Notes under the pieces: generated by a model
Seen by the model: the letters and a program-made list of their open reading frames with translations, nothing else
The model's database searches: none
What the model was told of the DNA's origin: nothing
In this document: positions 1 through 12,112 of the stretch, in pieces
How positions within the stretch are numbered: position 1 is the stretch's first letter
How the letters are laid out: each line of letters starts with the position of its first letter
From: Schistosoma mansoni
Lineage: Eukaryota > Platyhelminthes > Trematoda > Strigeidida > Schistosomatidae
Assembly: GCF_000237925.1 (NCBI RefSeq)
Contig: NW_017386101.1
Span: forward strand, 206,660 to 270,659
Direction of reading: 5' to 3'
Length of the DNA stretch: 64,000 nt
Made by a program: the position numbers and the translations under genes

Positions 1-953
1 TAGTGGGGCTGCAATATATTGTGCAATTTGACTCAAGATTTTGGGGTATAGTTCACCTGATCCTGTTGAATTTTACGTGTCTAAACTGCTAAGAGCCATA
101 AGTACATCACCTCGATCAAATTTCACGGTGAGCAGACGGTTTATTGACTTTGTATTTGGGTCTAGCTCTTCTTCTAGAAGAGGATCATAAGTGAAAAATG
201 CCCCGAAACAGCTTGCCATAGCTTCTGCTTTTTCCTGATCATCCTATATCATTTCAGATCTACTCCCTTCAATACTTAGGTTGAGAATCCAATTCTGAGT
301 CCTTGTTCTGTAATTTATGTACAACAGTAGTCTCTTAGGCTGCTTGATTACAGATTGGGCTAACCGCATTTCATACTTTCTTGAGATTTCCGGATTTTAA
401 TTATTCACTTATTTCTTACCGATCTGTAGCGTTCCATCGTACTTGCTGATGGTAACGTTCCAATATTTCTTCTTTTGTCTTAGTAAACGTCGAATATCCA
501 GGCCTATTCAGGGATGGACGTGCTTACTCTTCTTTAGGATTGTTCAGGGTATATGTGGTTGAGTTACCTGATTGTATAACCACATGAAATGAGTCCATGT
601 CTCCTCTACTGATGTCCCTGAGTCAATTATCCAGTTTTCAGCTGATGCTGCAGAGTTTATTACCTTTATTTCTGCCTTCAACATGTTAGGACGGGCCGGC
701 GCAACTGTTTGACAAGTCATCTCAGACATAAATTTGAATAAGATGACTCAGTGATCACTTCTCATTAGAGGTAGTAGGAAAGTCATTTGGCTGATGTCAT
801 CACAGTGTTTGAAGACTAAGTCCAAGAGAGACGAGGAGCTTTGTAAGTCATATCTGGTTGGATTTCCGATGTGCTGGAATAACGCTAGTGCAATCGTGGT
901 TTCTAACAGTTTGCAATCAAATGACGTTTTCGGTGACCCTACCTTAAGTTTCT

Positions 954-1271
954 TCAGTTTATATGCAGTGCATTAAAGTCGCCTACTATAAGGCTTTTAC
1001 CCCTATTACACCAGGACTCAAGTTTGCTTAGGAGGAAGTCATCTACTACACATTTTGGACTGCAATATACTACAACTAATTCAATATCTTGCTGTCTATA
1101 TTTCATCCTGAAATGCACCAATTCACATGTCTCCGAATCATGTGCCACTGTCTCAATAGCTCGTATGGTTATGGTAATTTTCGTGTACAGGATAACCCCA
1201 CCTCCCCTACGGCTTAGTCTATCAGCCCTACTGGATAAAAAACCAATTAACTGAATTTCATTATCAAACAC
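954..1271 (-). pseudogene. AP-endonuclease fragment of the CR1-like element
   Basis: A 105-codon frame carries features of the retrotransposon endonuclease: a GGGVILYTK block, a central VYCSP block and the terminal GDFNALH, where the D and N are catalytic or metal-binding positions in this family. Both ends are broken by stops or frameshifts, so no full endonuclease is encoded. Confidence 0.7.
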
Positions 1272-1586
1272 TTTAGACGCTAACCATGTTTCTGAGACAG
1301 CAATGATATCCGGGTTTTTTTTATTTCCACCACTGTCTTGAGCTCTGCTATTTTATTTAGTTGGCTGAGAGCACTTGTGTAGCACACCTTTAATTCTGTG
1401 GAGAACTTTCCCTTACCACCCAGAGTGTTTTGGGGATGGATTTACTCCGAACGTTTACAACGTGAAAACCCTTAAGGACGAGGTTTCTTTCACCGTTTCG
1501 GTGAGGTGTACATGACAAGCTGTGAACCCCATGTGGAGAAATGCAAACACTTCACTTCTACCTGAAGTTTGTGCTGATGATGTCGT

Positions 1587-2018
1587 TCAGAAGGACGATG
1601 AAAGCTCCACGACCAAACCATCCAGCTCAGAGAACAAACCTACATCGGAATGCTTTTTATCCGCTTCTCTAGTGAGGTCCACCTTGATGGTTTCATCCAA
1701 ATTCAGAGCTGGGCTCATGATAATGCTCGTTATTTCCTCAATGACTGAATTCTGTTCATCTACTGCTGTCTGTTTATCTGAGGGTAATTCTCTATCTATG
1801 TTCAGCTGCTCAATCACCTCAATAATCAGCAGAGACTTTGTAGAACAGAGTGCTTTGCACAGCCAACATGATAGTGGCTTGCAGCACCTATCATATGCAG
1901 CTGAAGTGAGTCCGGTGCACATATTGTGATACCACTTATTACAGTTGTCACATTGCATTTCATCACCAACCGGTATGTAGCATGCAGGTCTGCCACAAGG
2001 ATGTTTTATTTGCGTCAT
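1587..2018 (-). pseudogene. PHD-finger ORF of the CR1-like element
   Basis: A 143-codon frame begins with a C4HC3 zinc-finger pattern. Paired cysteines sit near residues 8 and 13, CDNC near 23-26, WYHNMC near 29-34, and CWLC near 51-54. The rest is acidic with no recognisable domain. PHD fingers bind histone tails in cellular proteins; in CR1-type retroelements their role is unproven. The frame opens close to the inferred 5' end of the element and stops before the endonuclease block, so it is probably the N-terminal part of a once longer protein. Confidence 0.65.
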
Positions 2019-2084
2019 TAGATTGTTTTATGATCTCATAGGAAGAACAACAGCAAAAATTGATCTCTAGGATAAGTGTCTTTT

Positions 2085-2950
2085 AAGGATTGATGGGTGA
2101 TAGACACTGAACACACAAAAAAAGAGGTTTGTATATCATTGTACCTAACAACAATAATAAAAAACTGATTAAATAGATACAAAAAGACCTTAACACCTCT
2201 GGATACAAACAATAATAAAGGATATACTCAACGAGGAAAAAAATACCAGTGCCCATTTTTGTATCTGTACTCAAAAGTACAGACGATAAACTTCTCTAGA
2301 AAAAAAAGGTGATACTCTTGGAGATTACTTTGAATGAAATAAATTCAATCAAAACAAAAACAGTAGTCTTGATGCATAATTAAACGATCAAAACTGTGAA
2401 ATATAATCAAAGGAAAATTATCACTGCCCTTTTTAAATAGCGCGCGATTTCAACAAATCGATCTCTTCTGGCATATGTTCATCAACTCATAAAACACATT
2501 AGAAGATGGAATTTACCATCTGAATGGAAGCTGAATAGTTTAAATTTTTTCCAGTGATATTAAAATATTAATTCAAGTCTAATCATAATTATGATTTATG
2601 ATGTAACTGAATGTTTAGTTTAATGACTGATATGATGTGATGAAAAGTCCAAATTACATTCCTTTATTGATTAAGACTTTTGTTCAGCATTACTTCTGTT
2701 TTAATTCAATATGATAATTAAACTGTGTAGTGTTTGTTTTGTTTTCCCGTATGATATTTTATTCTGTATAACTTACGATATTCTTGTATTAGATGTACAT
2801 GGACTATGCTCAGGATAACATGTAGCATGTAATTTGTTACAACTAATTGTTTTTCATGTATGGGATTTCATCTTAATTATTAATCAAAATGAGTGTACAA
2901 AACAATATGTGAATAATGAGTGTAATTTCGAATTGGGTCGTTGTCGTCGT
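2085..2950. other. No gene seen
   Basis: AT-rich sequence between two retroelement remnants. Short frames here have no recognisable motif and I see no repeat shared with the rest of the window. Confidence 0.6.
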
Positions 2951-2954
2951 CGTA

Positions 2955-3823
2955 TATTACTTACTTACTTACTTACGCCTGTTACTCCCAATGGAGCATA
3001 CGCCGCCGACCAGCATTCTCCAACCCACTCTGTCCTGGCTGCACCTTCCTTTCTAGTTCTAGCCAATTCTTGTTCATTCTTCTCATGTCTGTCTCCATCT
3101 CTCGGAGTAATGTGTTCTTTGGTATTCCTCTTCTCCTTTGACCTTCAGGATTCCATGTGAGGGCTTGTCTTGTGACACAATTGGGTGATTTCCTCAAAGT
3201 GTGCACAATCCACTTCAAGCGCTTGTTCCTGATTTCTTTCTCCGCTGGATGGAATCTGATTTTTTCTCTTCTACAGTAACTTGTTGCTGATCGTGTATGG
3301 TCAACGGATCCGAAGTATCTTCCGTAGACAACTGTTAATAAACACTTGTATCTTCTGGAAGATGGCCTTCGTAGTTCTCCACGTCTACGCCCTATACAGT
3401 AGAACTGTCTTGACATTTGTATTGAAAATTCTGATCTTAGTGTTAGTTGACAGACAATTGTTTTGAGTTCCAGATGTTCTTCAGTTGCAAACATGCTGCT
3501 CTCGCTTTGCCGATCCGCGCCTTCACATCTGCATCAAATCCACCGTGTTCATCAATGATGCTGACCAGATATGTAAAGGTTTTCACATCCTCCGAAGCTT
3601 CTCTGTCAAGTGTAATTTGATTGGTGCATGTTGTATTGTACCGGAGAGTCTTGCTTTTCCCTTTGTTTATATTGAGACCTACTGCTGCTGAGGCTGCTGC
3701 TACACTGGTCGTTTTCTCCTGCATTTGTTGTTGCGTGTGTGATAGAACAGCCAGATCATCTGCAAAGTTTAAATCATGATCTAATCGATCACCAGGAGAA
3801 AGAGAAAGTGTGAGAGTAATCAA
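2955..3823 (-). mobile_element. RTE-clade (SR2-like) retrotransposon, 3' part
   Basis: Two overlapping minus-strand frames (3823-3443 and 3494-2982) give the C-terminal half of an RTE reverse transcriptase. The first contains the catalytic FADD box, followed by GLNINKGKSKTLRYN. The second carries the thumb and C-terminal blocks [19 protein letters not shown] and [13 protein letters not shown] frameshift near 3470 separates them. The element ends at 2955-2977 in a run of AAGT units on its own strand, the usual RTE microsatellite-like 3' end. It is a 5'-truncated dead copy, close kin to those at 6726-6838 and 39040-39800. Confidence 0.85.
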
Positions 3824-4215
3824 CCTTGCCTAACACCGGTCTTTATCTCAAATGATTCGGTGAGTTGTCCTCCGTGGACGATTTGGCAGTTTAATCAATC
3901 ATAGGCAATTCGGTAGACTCTCCAGGTCTCCCAAATTTTCCGGACGTTCCATGTACCTATAGAAATTGTTGCTCCGGTTGTTAGAAGGTGCCTCATGACT
4001 TCCGAAGGAACTTGGCTTTCATCATGAGGCATCATAATTCTTCCTTCAACTGCCATGGTAGAGTTTAAATGGTTTGAATAATTTTTTCTGGTTAGCGTTT
4101 TTTTAGCGAGTTGGTTTTCTACGGGATCGGGGCGCTAACCTCATGCCCAATCCTCTTCCTTTATCCGGGCTTGGGACCGGTAGTAGCCCCCGGAGGAGCT
4201 ACAGGCAGAGTTTGT
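3824..4215 (-). repeat. GC-richer dispersed sequence flanking the RTE copy
   Basis: This stretch continues directly upstream of the RTE copy. It includes a GC-rich part (about 4120-4205) rich in CCGGG and CCCCC, unlike its AT-rich surroundings. It is probably more of the same or a neighbouring retroelement, but I found no protein motif in it. Confidence 0.4.
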
Positions 4216-5085
4216 CGTATATTAGGGTTAATAAATATTCACTTGTACTAGCCTTGTGTTTTTACTTTCGCGTTGTGAGAATTGCAGTGATTCTTCATTT
4301 TACAAGTATAGGTGATAAGCGACTCCGACATAGCAATCAGCGACGAGCAAATATAACAACTGATGACATATTCATAACAGTCGACCACCAGTCATAACAC
4401 TGATCATTGTATTCGTTGGTTTTATTAAATTTTATCGAAAGAATGAAATGATTCACTACTTTAATGACCTATATTTTCTTAATACCGAAAACCTTGAGTG
4501 GATCAAAAATAGTTAATTTGTATTTCTGTGATGATCATAATGTATATGAAGAATAAACTAATGAATTTAAAATAATCAAATAATAGTATAATGCTACATA
4601 TAAACATAAAGTATGTGAGTTAATAATGAGGCTAATGATTAAGTTTTCACCATCATTAAATGATGAATAATCTTCAGAGGAGAGTAGACAGTTAGCTGAA
4701 TTTATTTTTAGTACTATAATTTTCTAATGAACTTCTATCTTATTAAAGTCAACTAAATTCCATCCACGTTTATGTTGAATTTGGACTATTACATACATAT
4801 TTTAAAGTTATCATATGATTTGGAAATTCTTCTTAGACATTCATTTTACTCTTTGAACATTAAATTTAACCGTCTCATGGACATTCTCCATATATAGACA
4901 TATGATTACAAAGAAATTGGCTTGTTGTCCCTCGTGTGATATTCTAACTTTAGAATTGAAATACTATTAAGTAAGGATTATTACTTGTACTAGAATAAAT
5001 TTTTATGTATATTTATTATGAATCTTATAATATGAAATCACTGTAGTGTTCGTAATAATAAAAATAATTATACATCTGAGTGCCC
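4216..5085. other. No gene seen
   Basis: AT-rich non-coding sequence with many stops in all frames. I see no repeat or signal. Confidence 0.6.
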
Positions 5086-5648
5086 TGTTAATATATGACG
5101 TGATGATTCCCGTCAATTGGAGAACAGTGAATTCATCGATTGGACCAATGACAAACAGTCTAGAATACTTGTCGATCCTGCTTTCTGCCTAGCCCAACCA
5201 GTTAAGTCCAAAACATCGATAACAGCCCCTGTGGTATGAATCATTACCTTCAAACATACTGGGTTTATATACCAATCAAACAGACCGCATCGTACCAACA
5301 AAATAGAAAATAGCATTTGTACAAGATTCAGCCAAAGGTGGCTGTGAATGAGGGAGGCAGTAGTTAATAGACTAGGGATAACTCAAGAATGGTAAATCGT
5401 ATAACAATAGTTCATAAATCAAAATAAAGCTTATAATAAGGGGGACATGAATATGAATAGTTTAGTTATTAGCAAATATACGATGGGAAATATACATATC
5501 TTATTGGTCCATAAAGTTACCATTCATAATTGTCTTCGGGATATAACAGAAATAATCTACCCAACGCTTACAAGTTGATGTACTTACTCAATTTCCTAAG
5601 AGTCATTTAAGTTTCAGTTACTCTTCATTACGCGCCATTAGCTTAATG
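5086..5648 (-). repeat. LTR-like sequence, left arm of a large inverted repeat
   Basis: Bases 5138-5646 are the exact-length reverse complement of 6841-7349, and every line I compared matched. The sequence is related to the solo LTR at 57272-57848. Both have a TATA-like GTATATAA or GATATATAAAC, a TTTTCTATTTTGT block and a GGGCTAGGC block. Read on the minus strand the LTR would run from about 5648 to 5086, ending in AACA. The first two bases are CA instead of TG, and no target duplication is seen, so the left copy is not a clean insertion. Confidence 0.65.
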
Positions 5649-5860
5649 GTATAGTAGTTGCACAAAGTACACAGATTGCTCTTAAAATAATTCTTTTTTC
5701 ACCTTGCTTATTTTGTCAACTTGTCTTGATTATCAATTATAATAGTGATGATTTGAAACTTTTTCAAAGGGTGCATAATTTTTTCCAATTGTGTCGTTCC
5801 ATCCATCCATTCAGCATACAATTTTACTTTTAGTAGGCATACTCAATGTGACAACAAAAC

Positions 5861-6229
5861 TGTTTGGGGGATCCAGAAAATTCCTCGAAAAAAGCCAGTA
5901 GTGCCCTAAAAATGGCGAAAAAAACATCTTATCCACTCAGCATTCAATCGACGTTTCTCAGAAACATCTAAAATATGAAAAGTCACATGCCACATTTCTG
6001 GTTGGATTATCTATTACCTATCCTGCTACAATGTTTCGAAGGCTTTCAGGAACTTCCAGAAGCCAAAGGTCATCTAAAATGCTACAAATACCCTTGAAAT
6101 TCTGTACATAAACTAACCTTGGAATAAAACGTTCGTTCCATATTCCGCGTATTTTCTCTCGCGTTCAAGTGGCTGTGTAGATTTAGTACAGGTGAGCTTA
6201 GCAAAACCGAATTAAGCGTTCAATCAGAA
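5861..6229 (+). repeat. Degenerate LTR, same family as 25508-25891
   Basis: It begins TGTTTGGGGGATCC and shares ordered blocks with the minus-strand LTR at 25508-25891: AAAAGTCACATG, CTGTACATAAA, TTTTCTCTCG, GGCTGTGTAG-like and GCGTTCAATCAG. The AATAAAACG block probably held the poly(A) signal. It lies in the spacer of the large inverted repeat. Ends are decayed and no target duplication is visible. Confidence 0.6.
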
Positions 6230-6725
6230 CATTTATTAAAATTTTTACCTTCACACACAACCAGTGTACGAAACTATTTCAACTAATTTTCTGTTTCACA
6301 CAGATAGAAAGTTTCAGCATAATTCTTTACGTGTACAAGTTGTTGGTAAAACATACCAATATTACTGATTGGAAACATCAATATATAATAAGTTACAAAG
6401 AGATAATGGAAGGTTTTGTGTCATAAAGTTAACAAAGTGTAGCTAAATGTTTCAAAATGAAAGTCACCACAAATTTACAAAAACAGAAGATCAAAAGATT
6501 CAAATACATAGAATAGTATTATTATTAAAATGAAATAAATTGACAGATATTGGACAAGGTTACAAATCTCTAATTATACTAAAAATATCACTTACACCAA
6601 TTGAGATCGATATGACATCTATATGTGATTATTATTATTTACCTATCTTAAGTAAAAGAAAACATTAGTTTTGAAGTGACTTAAAAGATCTAACAAGAAA
6701 ATATATTAGGATAATTTTTTTTCAG

Positions 6726-6838
6726 TTGTGAGGGCGCTGATCGGCAAAGCAAGGGCAGCATACTTACAACTGAAGAACATCTGGAACTCAAAACAATTGT
6801 CTGTCAACTAACACTAAGATCAGAATTTTCAATACAAA
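6726..6838 (+). mobile_element. RTE (SR2-like) fragment cut by the LTR-like repeat
   Basis: About 110 bp match the antisense of 3420-3540: the block reading GKARAA...LKNIW...SKQLS in RTE reverse transcriptase. It stops abruptly where the right LTR-like arm begins with TG at 6839, which suggests that the LTR inserted into an older RTE copy. Confidence 0.7.
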
Positions 6839-7349
6839 TGTTAAGCTAATGGCGCGTAATGAAGAGTAACTGAAACTTAAATGACTCTTAGGAAATTGAG
6901 TAAGTACATCAACTTGTAAGCGTTGGGTAGATTATTTCTGTTATATCCCGAAGACAATTATGAATGGTAACTTTATGGACCAATAAGATATGTATATTTC
7001 CCATCGTATATTTGCTAATAACTAAACTATTCATATTCATGTCCCCCTTATTATAAGCTTTATTTTGATTTATGAACTATTGTTATACGATTTACCATTC
7101 TTGAGTTATCCCTAGTCTATTAACTACTGCCTCCCTCATTCACAGCCACCTTTGGCTGAATCTTGTACAAATGCTATTTTCTATTTTGTTGGTACGATGC
7201 GGTCTGTTTGATTGGTATATAAACCCAGTATGTTTGAAGGTAATGATTCATACCACAGGGGCTGTTATCGATGTTTTGGACTTAACTGGTTGGGCTAGGC
7301 AGAAAGCAGGATCGACAAGTATTCTAGACTGTTTGTCATTGGTCCAATC
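6839..7349 (+). repeat. LTR-like sequence, right arm of the inverted repeat, cut by a gap
   Basis: It starts TGTTAAGC, as an LTR should, directly after the interrupted RTE fragment, and runs into the assembly gap at 7350. A TATA-like GGTATATAAACCC lies near 7215. The arm is the mirror of 5138-5646, with a 1194-bp spacer. Short frames in both arms (same 59-residue translation) are LTR sequence, not a gene. Confidence 0.65.
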
Positions 7350-7772
7350 NNNNNNNNNNNNNNNNNNNNNNNNNNNNNNNNNNNNNNNNNNNNNNNNNNN
7401 NNNNNNNNNNNNNNNNNNNNNNNNNNNNNNNNNNNNNNNNNNNNNNNNNNNNNNNNNNNNNNNNNNNNNNNNNNNNNNNNNNNNNNNNNNNNNNNNNNNN
7501 NNNNNNNNNNNNNNNNNNNNNNNNNNNNNNNNNNNNNNNNNNNNNNNNNNNNNNNNNNNNNNNNNNNNNNNNNNNNNNNNNNNNNNNNNNNNNNNNNNNN
7601 NNNNNNNNNNNNNNNNNNNNNNNNNNNNNNNNNNNNNNNNNNNNNNNNNNNNNNNNNNNNNNNNNNNNNNNNNNNNNNNNNNNNNNNNNNNNNNNNNNNN
7701 NNNNNNNNNNNNNNNNNNNNNNNNNNNNNNNNNNNNNNNNNNNNNNNNNNNNNNNNNNNNNNNNNNNNNNNN
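7350..7772. other. Assembly gap (N)
   Basis: 423 unknown bases. Unlike the other gaps it is not a round 200, so its size may be estimated. It abuts the right arm of the large inverted repeat. Confidence 0.99.
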
Positions 7773-8830
7773 TAAATAAAACTATAAACTTTTCATTTCA
7801 ATTATTTTATCTGTGAATACTCTTCAACGAACTATTCAACAATTAAACATTAAAGTTATCCAAATAAAATTTAAACCATTTTCCATAAACAGAAATGATC
7901 ATTAAAATTATTACGATCTATAATTATAAAATAAAACTGGTGATCTTTTAAAATAAGTTTTCTAGGTCAATATGGTGTTTATTTAGAAAACAAAAAAATA
8001 CTATATATTTATTAATTAATGAGTTAATTAATGAGTTTTACTAATATGCAATGCCAATTATTCACTACAAAACAAAAAAAAAAAACAGTACTGATCTCAT
8101 CGGAAATTCTTTCATCATATCCAATCGTATCATTGAACTAGTTATAAACACTTTAAAAAAAAATTAAAAAATAAACTTTTATCATTACAATACTACTTAA
8201 ATAATATTAAATGAATTCTATCAATAGAATTGCTTTGTATAACAAAAAGAAAAACAATATGGATCAATGTTATTAACTCTGTTTTGTTGTTGTTTTTTTT
8301 TGGGTTTTTTTTTTGTATTTTTTTGTAATGAAGATTATTGAACAACAAAAGAAAATAACATTTTCAACTAAGTTATTTTAATAGATAATTAATTTAATCC
8401 AATCATATTCTTAATTTTATCAGTAGTATATAATATATAAAGAGTCAATATTTTTTTCACTGTCTTTACAATCCGGTATCGTGTTATTTATAAGTAATAA
8501 GAAGAAAAAAGATTTTGGTGTTGAACCATTTATTGTTTCAACACAGTAGATTAAAGAAAATCTTTGTTACCAAGTGAGTTGAATTTTTTTTTTCTTTTTT
8601 AATAATAAACGTATATTTATTACTAAAATCAATATAGTTTATATTATGTATTGAAAGTGTTTCTATAAAGAAATTAATAAGTGACTTCTATTGTTGGCAA
8701 GGGGTTGTTTTTTTGGAATATTAAGTGAAAAATTATGTTAAATTATGCTTTCTTTAAATCGTAGTTTATTAAATCGATCGGGAATTTTATTCATGTTAAC
8801 TGAAAAAATTACTTATTGTTTTTCAAGTTA
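7773..8830. other. AT-rich low-complexity sequence, no gene seen
   Basis: Very AT-rich with long A and T runs (for example 8071-8085, 8290-8325, 8586-8600). No coding signal. Confidence 0.6.
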
Positions 8831-8840
8831 ATAACTTCAG

Positions 8841-9012
8841 TACTATCTATCTACCTACCTATACATATATATATATACCTATGTACCTATCTCTCTATCT
8901 ATCTATCTACCTACCTATATATCTACCTACATATATATATATATATACCTATCTATCTATCTACCTATATGTCAACCCACCTACCTATCTATCTATCTAC
9001 TATTTATCTATC
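8841..9012 (+). repeat. Tetranucleotide microsatellite (ATCT/ACCT/ATAT)
   Basis: About 170 bp of interrupted CTAT, CTAC and TATA units. The open frame across it, with a Tyr-Leu-Ser-Ile pattern, is an artefact of the repeat. Confidence 0.9.
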
Positions 9013-9512
9013 AAGTCTTATGACAGTTAAACAAATAGCTACATTGATAAAATAAAGAAAGAATTTCTAATGACAGATGTTAATTGGTTAAGTTTCAGAT
9101 AACTGTAAACAAAATATTCAGTCAATCTTCTTTGTTTGTTTGTTTGTTTTTAAAAAAAAAAGATTGAGTTTATTTTGATTTGACTTTTCCACAGAGTATA
9201 AAGATATCAAATACTTATCAATGGCTTCTTTCATAAACTAATGTTCTTACATTAAAGATTAAGATCCAAATGTTATATTATCATTGAATCAATTCCGAAG
9301 TGAAAACGAGTTAACAAATTCAGTATTTTAAGGGAATAAAATAATATGGAAGTACAATGTGATGATGTGTGTATCTCCTAAATTATTATTAGACATGAAT
9401 AAATAACAATAAATCCTTTAACTTGAATTCATCAAATAATTTCACTTCCTAATTAGATCATTATATAATATACCCTTATGGGCCAGGGTAATTTCGCACT
9501 GGTTTTCAGGAG

Positions 9513-9634
9513 AACCAGACATCATCCAGACTTTCACGCAGTAACCCAAACAGTACAGATCAATCCCATAGGAAAACCAGACACTATATAGGCTTCAACG
9601 CTACAATCTGAACAATACAGCTCAATCCTGTGAC
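9513..9634. repeat. Two-copy diverged tandem repeat, about 61 bp
   Basis: Two successive units both begin AACCAGACA, continue with a CTTCAACGC/CTTTCACGC block and end AATACAGCTCAATCC or AGTACAGATCAATCC. They differ at roughly a quarter of positions. Function unknown. Confidence 0.55.
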
Positions 9635-11229
9635 ACAACCACACATGTACCAAGCACCCTGGTGGACCATTCGCACCATTCATATACACATTCACATCAT
9701 ATGTATAATTATTCCGATCAGTGATCGAGTAATTAGATCATGCATACCAAAAATCTTAATATAAAATAGACATGGTTGAAAGTTTTGTAAAAACTAGACG
9801 GTAGTAAAATACCAGTTTGGTAGATTATTTACTAACTTATGCAATTACTAATTGTTTGTCTCGTATAAAATATTGTAAGACCTCTATCTTTTTATGCAAT
9901 GCATACAATGATGCTGTATCATTCGCATTCATTTTTGGTTGTTGTTGTTGTATTAATTTCAATTCATAGCTTAGTTCAAATTTTGTTTGATTTCATCAAA
10001 TTCAGTAAAGCATTACCATTATGATAGACAGATTTTCCTGACATTCTTACAGGAATCAATTGGACATACTTCATTAAAGTTAGGAAATCATCAAACGAAT
10101 GTTCCATCTTTTGTTCATTTAATATTTGAACAATAGAATATGAAACCTACATTGAGATTACTTATATACAGTTTTTTACTTGATCAATGGAGTAATCTAA
10201 AGTGCTCATTGTATTTTTGTCATCCTTATTTAAAGTTAGTTCACTAAGAAAGTAACTGATTACTTTGGCTAACATAAACCAATTTTCGGCTGTCATCTAA
10301 CTATTTTGAATTAATCTCCTTTCGTACTTGTGAACTAGAACCAGAACGAGTAGTCAGTTGCTTATATAATGTTTGAATTATACCAATCTTATTAGTGACT
10401 AATGAAAATTAATGCTAGAATGTTAGAATATAACTTACGCTGGAGAGCACAAAAGACATAGCTTTTGGGAATACATGTAATGAAGTATACCGAGCATATA
10501 TTTCTAATTATAAAGAAAAAGATGTCTTTAGTATTTGAAACTTATTCAAGATTTTTTGAAACACCCCTCTAAATGGACTATCCCCCAGTTATTTGAGATA
10601 GACGAACGCGATAACATGACTAGGGTAATAAAAATAACAATTGGTTATCAAAATCAAAGAATTACAGTATTTGTTGAAAGTAAACTCTTCACTAGACGTT
10701 TATAAAACTATACTTTGTTGATCGTAGGGCAGAGAGATAGATAGGGGATCGGACATGTTTCACACCATTAAGAATGTTATTCCCCCTTTCGATGCTCACA
10801 TTTATTAATATGCGCCTTTTTTAAGTGTCGCCCTTATGAATGTGAACCCTTTCGAACCTCCCTACCTTTTGAGTGGACATCGGAATATAGATATGTATAA
10901 GAGTTCAGTGTCAGTGATTGTAATTAGTAAAAAGGCGACCGGAAAATTTATAACGGCTCATTTAATTGCCATATATTTATTCAATTTGATGTTAATCTGT
11001 GACATACTTAAACATAATTTCTAAATTCAGCTTAATCAAAGACATGAATATATCATGGTAGATTTTCACTCAATTGTCACAGAGAGATGCAGTACATGTC
11101 ATAAAGTTACCAATTTAATCAGATTTACAGCTACTGATTAATCAGAAAACCAATTTTTGTTAAGATGACTAACCTTGTGGATTTAGCCGATTTATTGATC
11201 AGCTAAGTAGTGAAACCAATAACCAGATA
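9635..11229. other. No gene seen
   Basis: AT-rich non-coding DNA. A 62-codon frame at 10836-11024 has no recognisable motif and no splice context I could support. Confidence 0.5.
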
Positions 11230-11322
11230 TTGAAGTAATAGGACGAAATGGCCGTCCAGTACTTCCAGGTTTTTGATGGTGGTCTAGCTTAAATTGACTC
11301 ATGATCTCAACTCTATAAGATA
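11230..11322 (+). repeat. 3' fragment of a ribozyme SINE
   Basis: Matches the 3' half of the SINEs at 25213-25405 and 62140-62330: AGGACGAAAT, GGCCGTCCAGTACTTCC and the tail GGTGGTCTAGC...TTGACTCATG. The tRNA-like head and the CTGANGA ribozyme core are missing. Confidence 0.7.
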
Positions 11323-11933
11323 TTGAAGTATTCAAACGTTCGTAACTTTCATTCTCTTGCCAAAAGAGTGAATATATGTCTGGTTATAATGTTGCTTTAT
11401 TTCGAAAAATAATGCTTAATTATTTTTCTTTGTGTCGATATCACTAATGTTTACTTACCCTACTAGACAAGCTAATAGCTTGTATTCTAATAATGATAAA
11501 CAAAAATACCTTAATGAACAAAAATTATTTGACCTATTTTTAAATACCTTTTTTAGAAGTTGATCTTAGATCATCATAGAAACCAACTATCTAGGTACTC
11601 GTTACAATATAAAGAATAAATTTTCTACTAAGAATACCCATTTTTGTAAGAGATAGCTTGAAAATACGAAGAATTCCAATTTAATTAACATTGCTTGTCT
11701 GAAATATAAAATTATAACTTTATTATTATTAATATTGGATAGTATAACAAATCAAAGAGAGAACGAGGTCTATGCTTCATCCAAAACCTAAAAGACATGA
11801 AAACGATTGTGTCACATCCCACTGCGTTTATCAATTTAAATGTTTGTGTGGTCACACATACACAGGGAGGGACAATCGTGATCTGAAAATTAGGGTGTGT
11901 GAACATATACCAAAATGTAGGCAATGATGGATA

Positions 11934-12110
11934 GTGGCTAGCAGCGGAATCCAGTTTGACGCGCGTTTCGTCCTATTTAGGACTCGTCAGCTGGATGTAC
12001 CTGCATCTCAGAGTTGTTCACTCCTCTACTCGAACCCAGTACCCTTCGCTTCAAACGCCATCGCGTTATTCACTCAGCTACTGAGTCCTGATAGCCACTT
12101 GCTTGTGCAA
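11934..12110 (-). repeat. SMalpha-type SINE with tRNA-like head
   Basis: On the minus strand a tRNA-like head has an A-box-like TAGCTGAGTGAATAACGCG (12080-12062) and a B-box-like GGGTTCGAG (12038-12030), followed by a hammerhead ribozyme (12001-11946) and the tail GCTGCTAGCC. This is the order of schistosome SMalpha SINEs, which RNA polymerase III transcribes. Confidence 0.85.
11946..12001 (-). ncRNA. Hammerhead ribozyme (SMalpha type), possibly impaired
   Basis: Both conserved core strands are present on the minus strand: CTGACGAG (11990-11983) and GAAAC (11969-11965). Stem II pairs GTCC with GGAC around a short loop. The cleavage triplet GTC is at 11960-11958. Stem I strands CATCCAG and CTGGAT are both present, but three extra A bases separate the cleavage triplet from the second strand, which should follow at once. 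The core is intact, so cleavage is possible, but this insertion may block it. Stem III is very short, as is usual in this family. Confidence 0.8.
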
Positions 12111-12112
12111 TG

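Larger units (their letters stand above)
1..2020 (-). mobile_element. CR1-like non-LTR retrotransposon, decayed, running off the left edge
   Basis: On the minus strand three protein blocks occur in the expected order. They are a PHD-type zinc finger (2018-1587), an AP-type endonuclease (1271-954) ending in the hallmark GDFNA, and a linker toward the reverse transcriptase (about 540-1) containing a run like LLEEELDPNTKSINRL and a D-V-L-x-A-L-x-S-L-D pattern. The reverse transcriptase itself would lie left of base 1. The blocks are in different frames and separated by stops (for example a stop within the block near base 65), so the copy is not functional. A PHD finger ahead of an endonuclease is known in CR1-clade elements. 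Family assignment rests on this domain order, not on a database match. Confidence 0.75.

Noticed and set aside
7171-7779. 202-codon frame with a long X tract
   Set aside because: It is LTR sequence running into the N gap; the mirror copy at 5316-5113 ends soon after the same point.
8816-9055. 79-codon Tyr/Leu/Ser-rich frame
   Set aside because: Produced by the tetranucleotide microsatellite.
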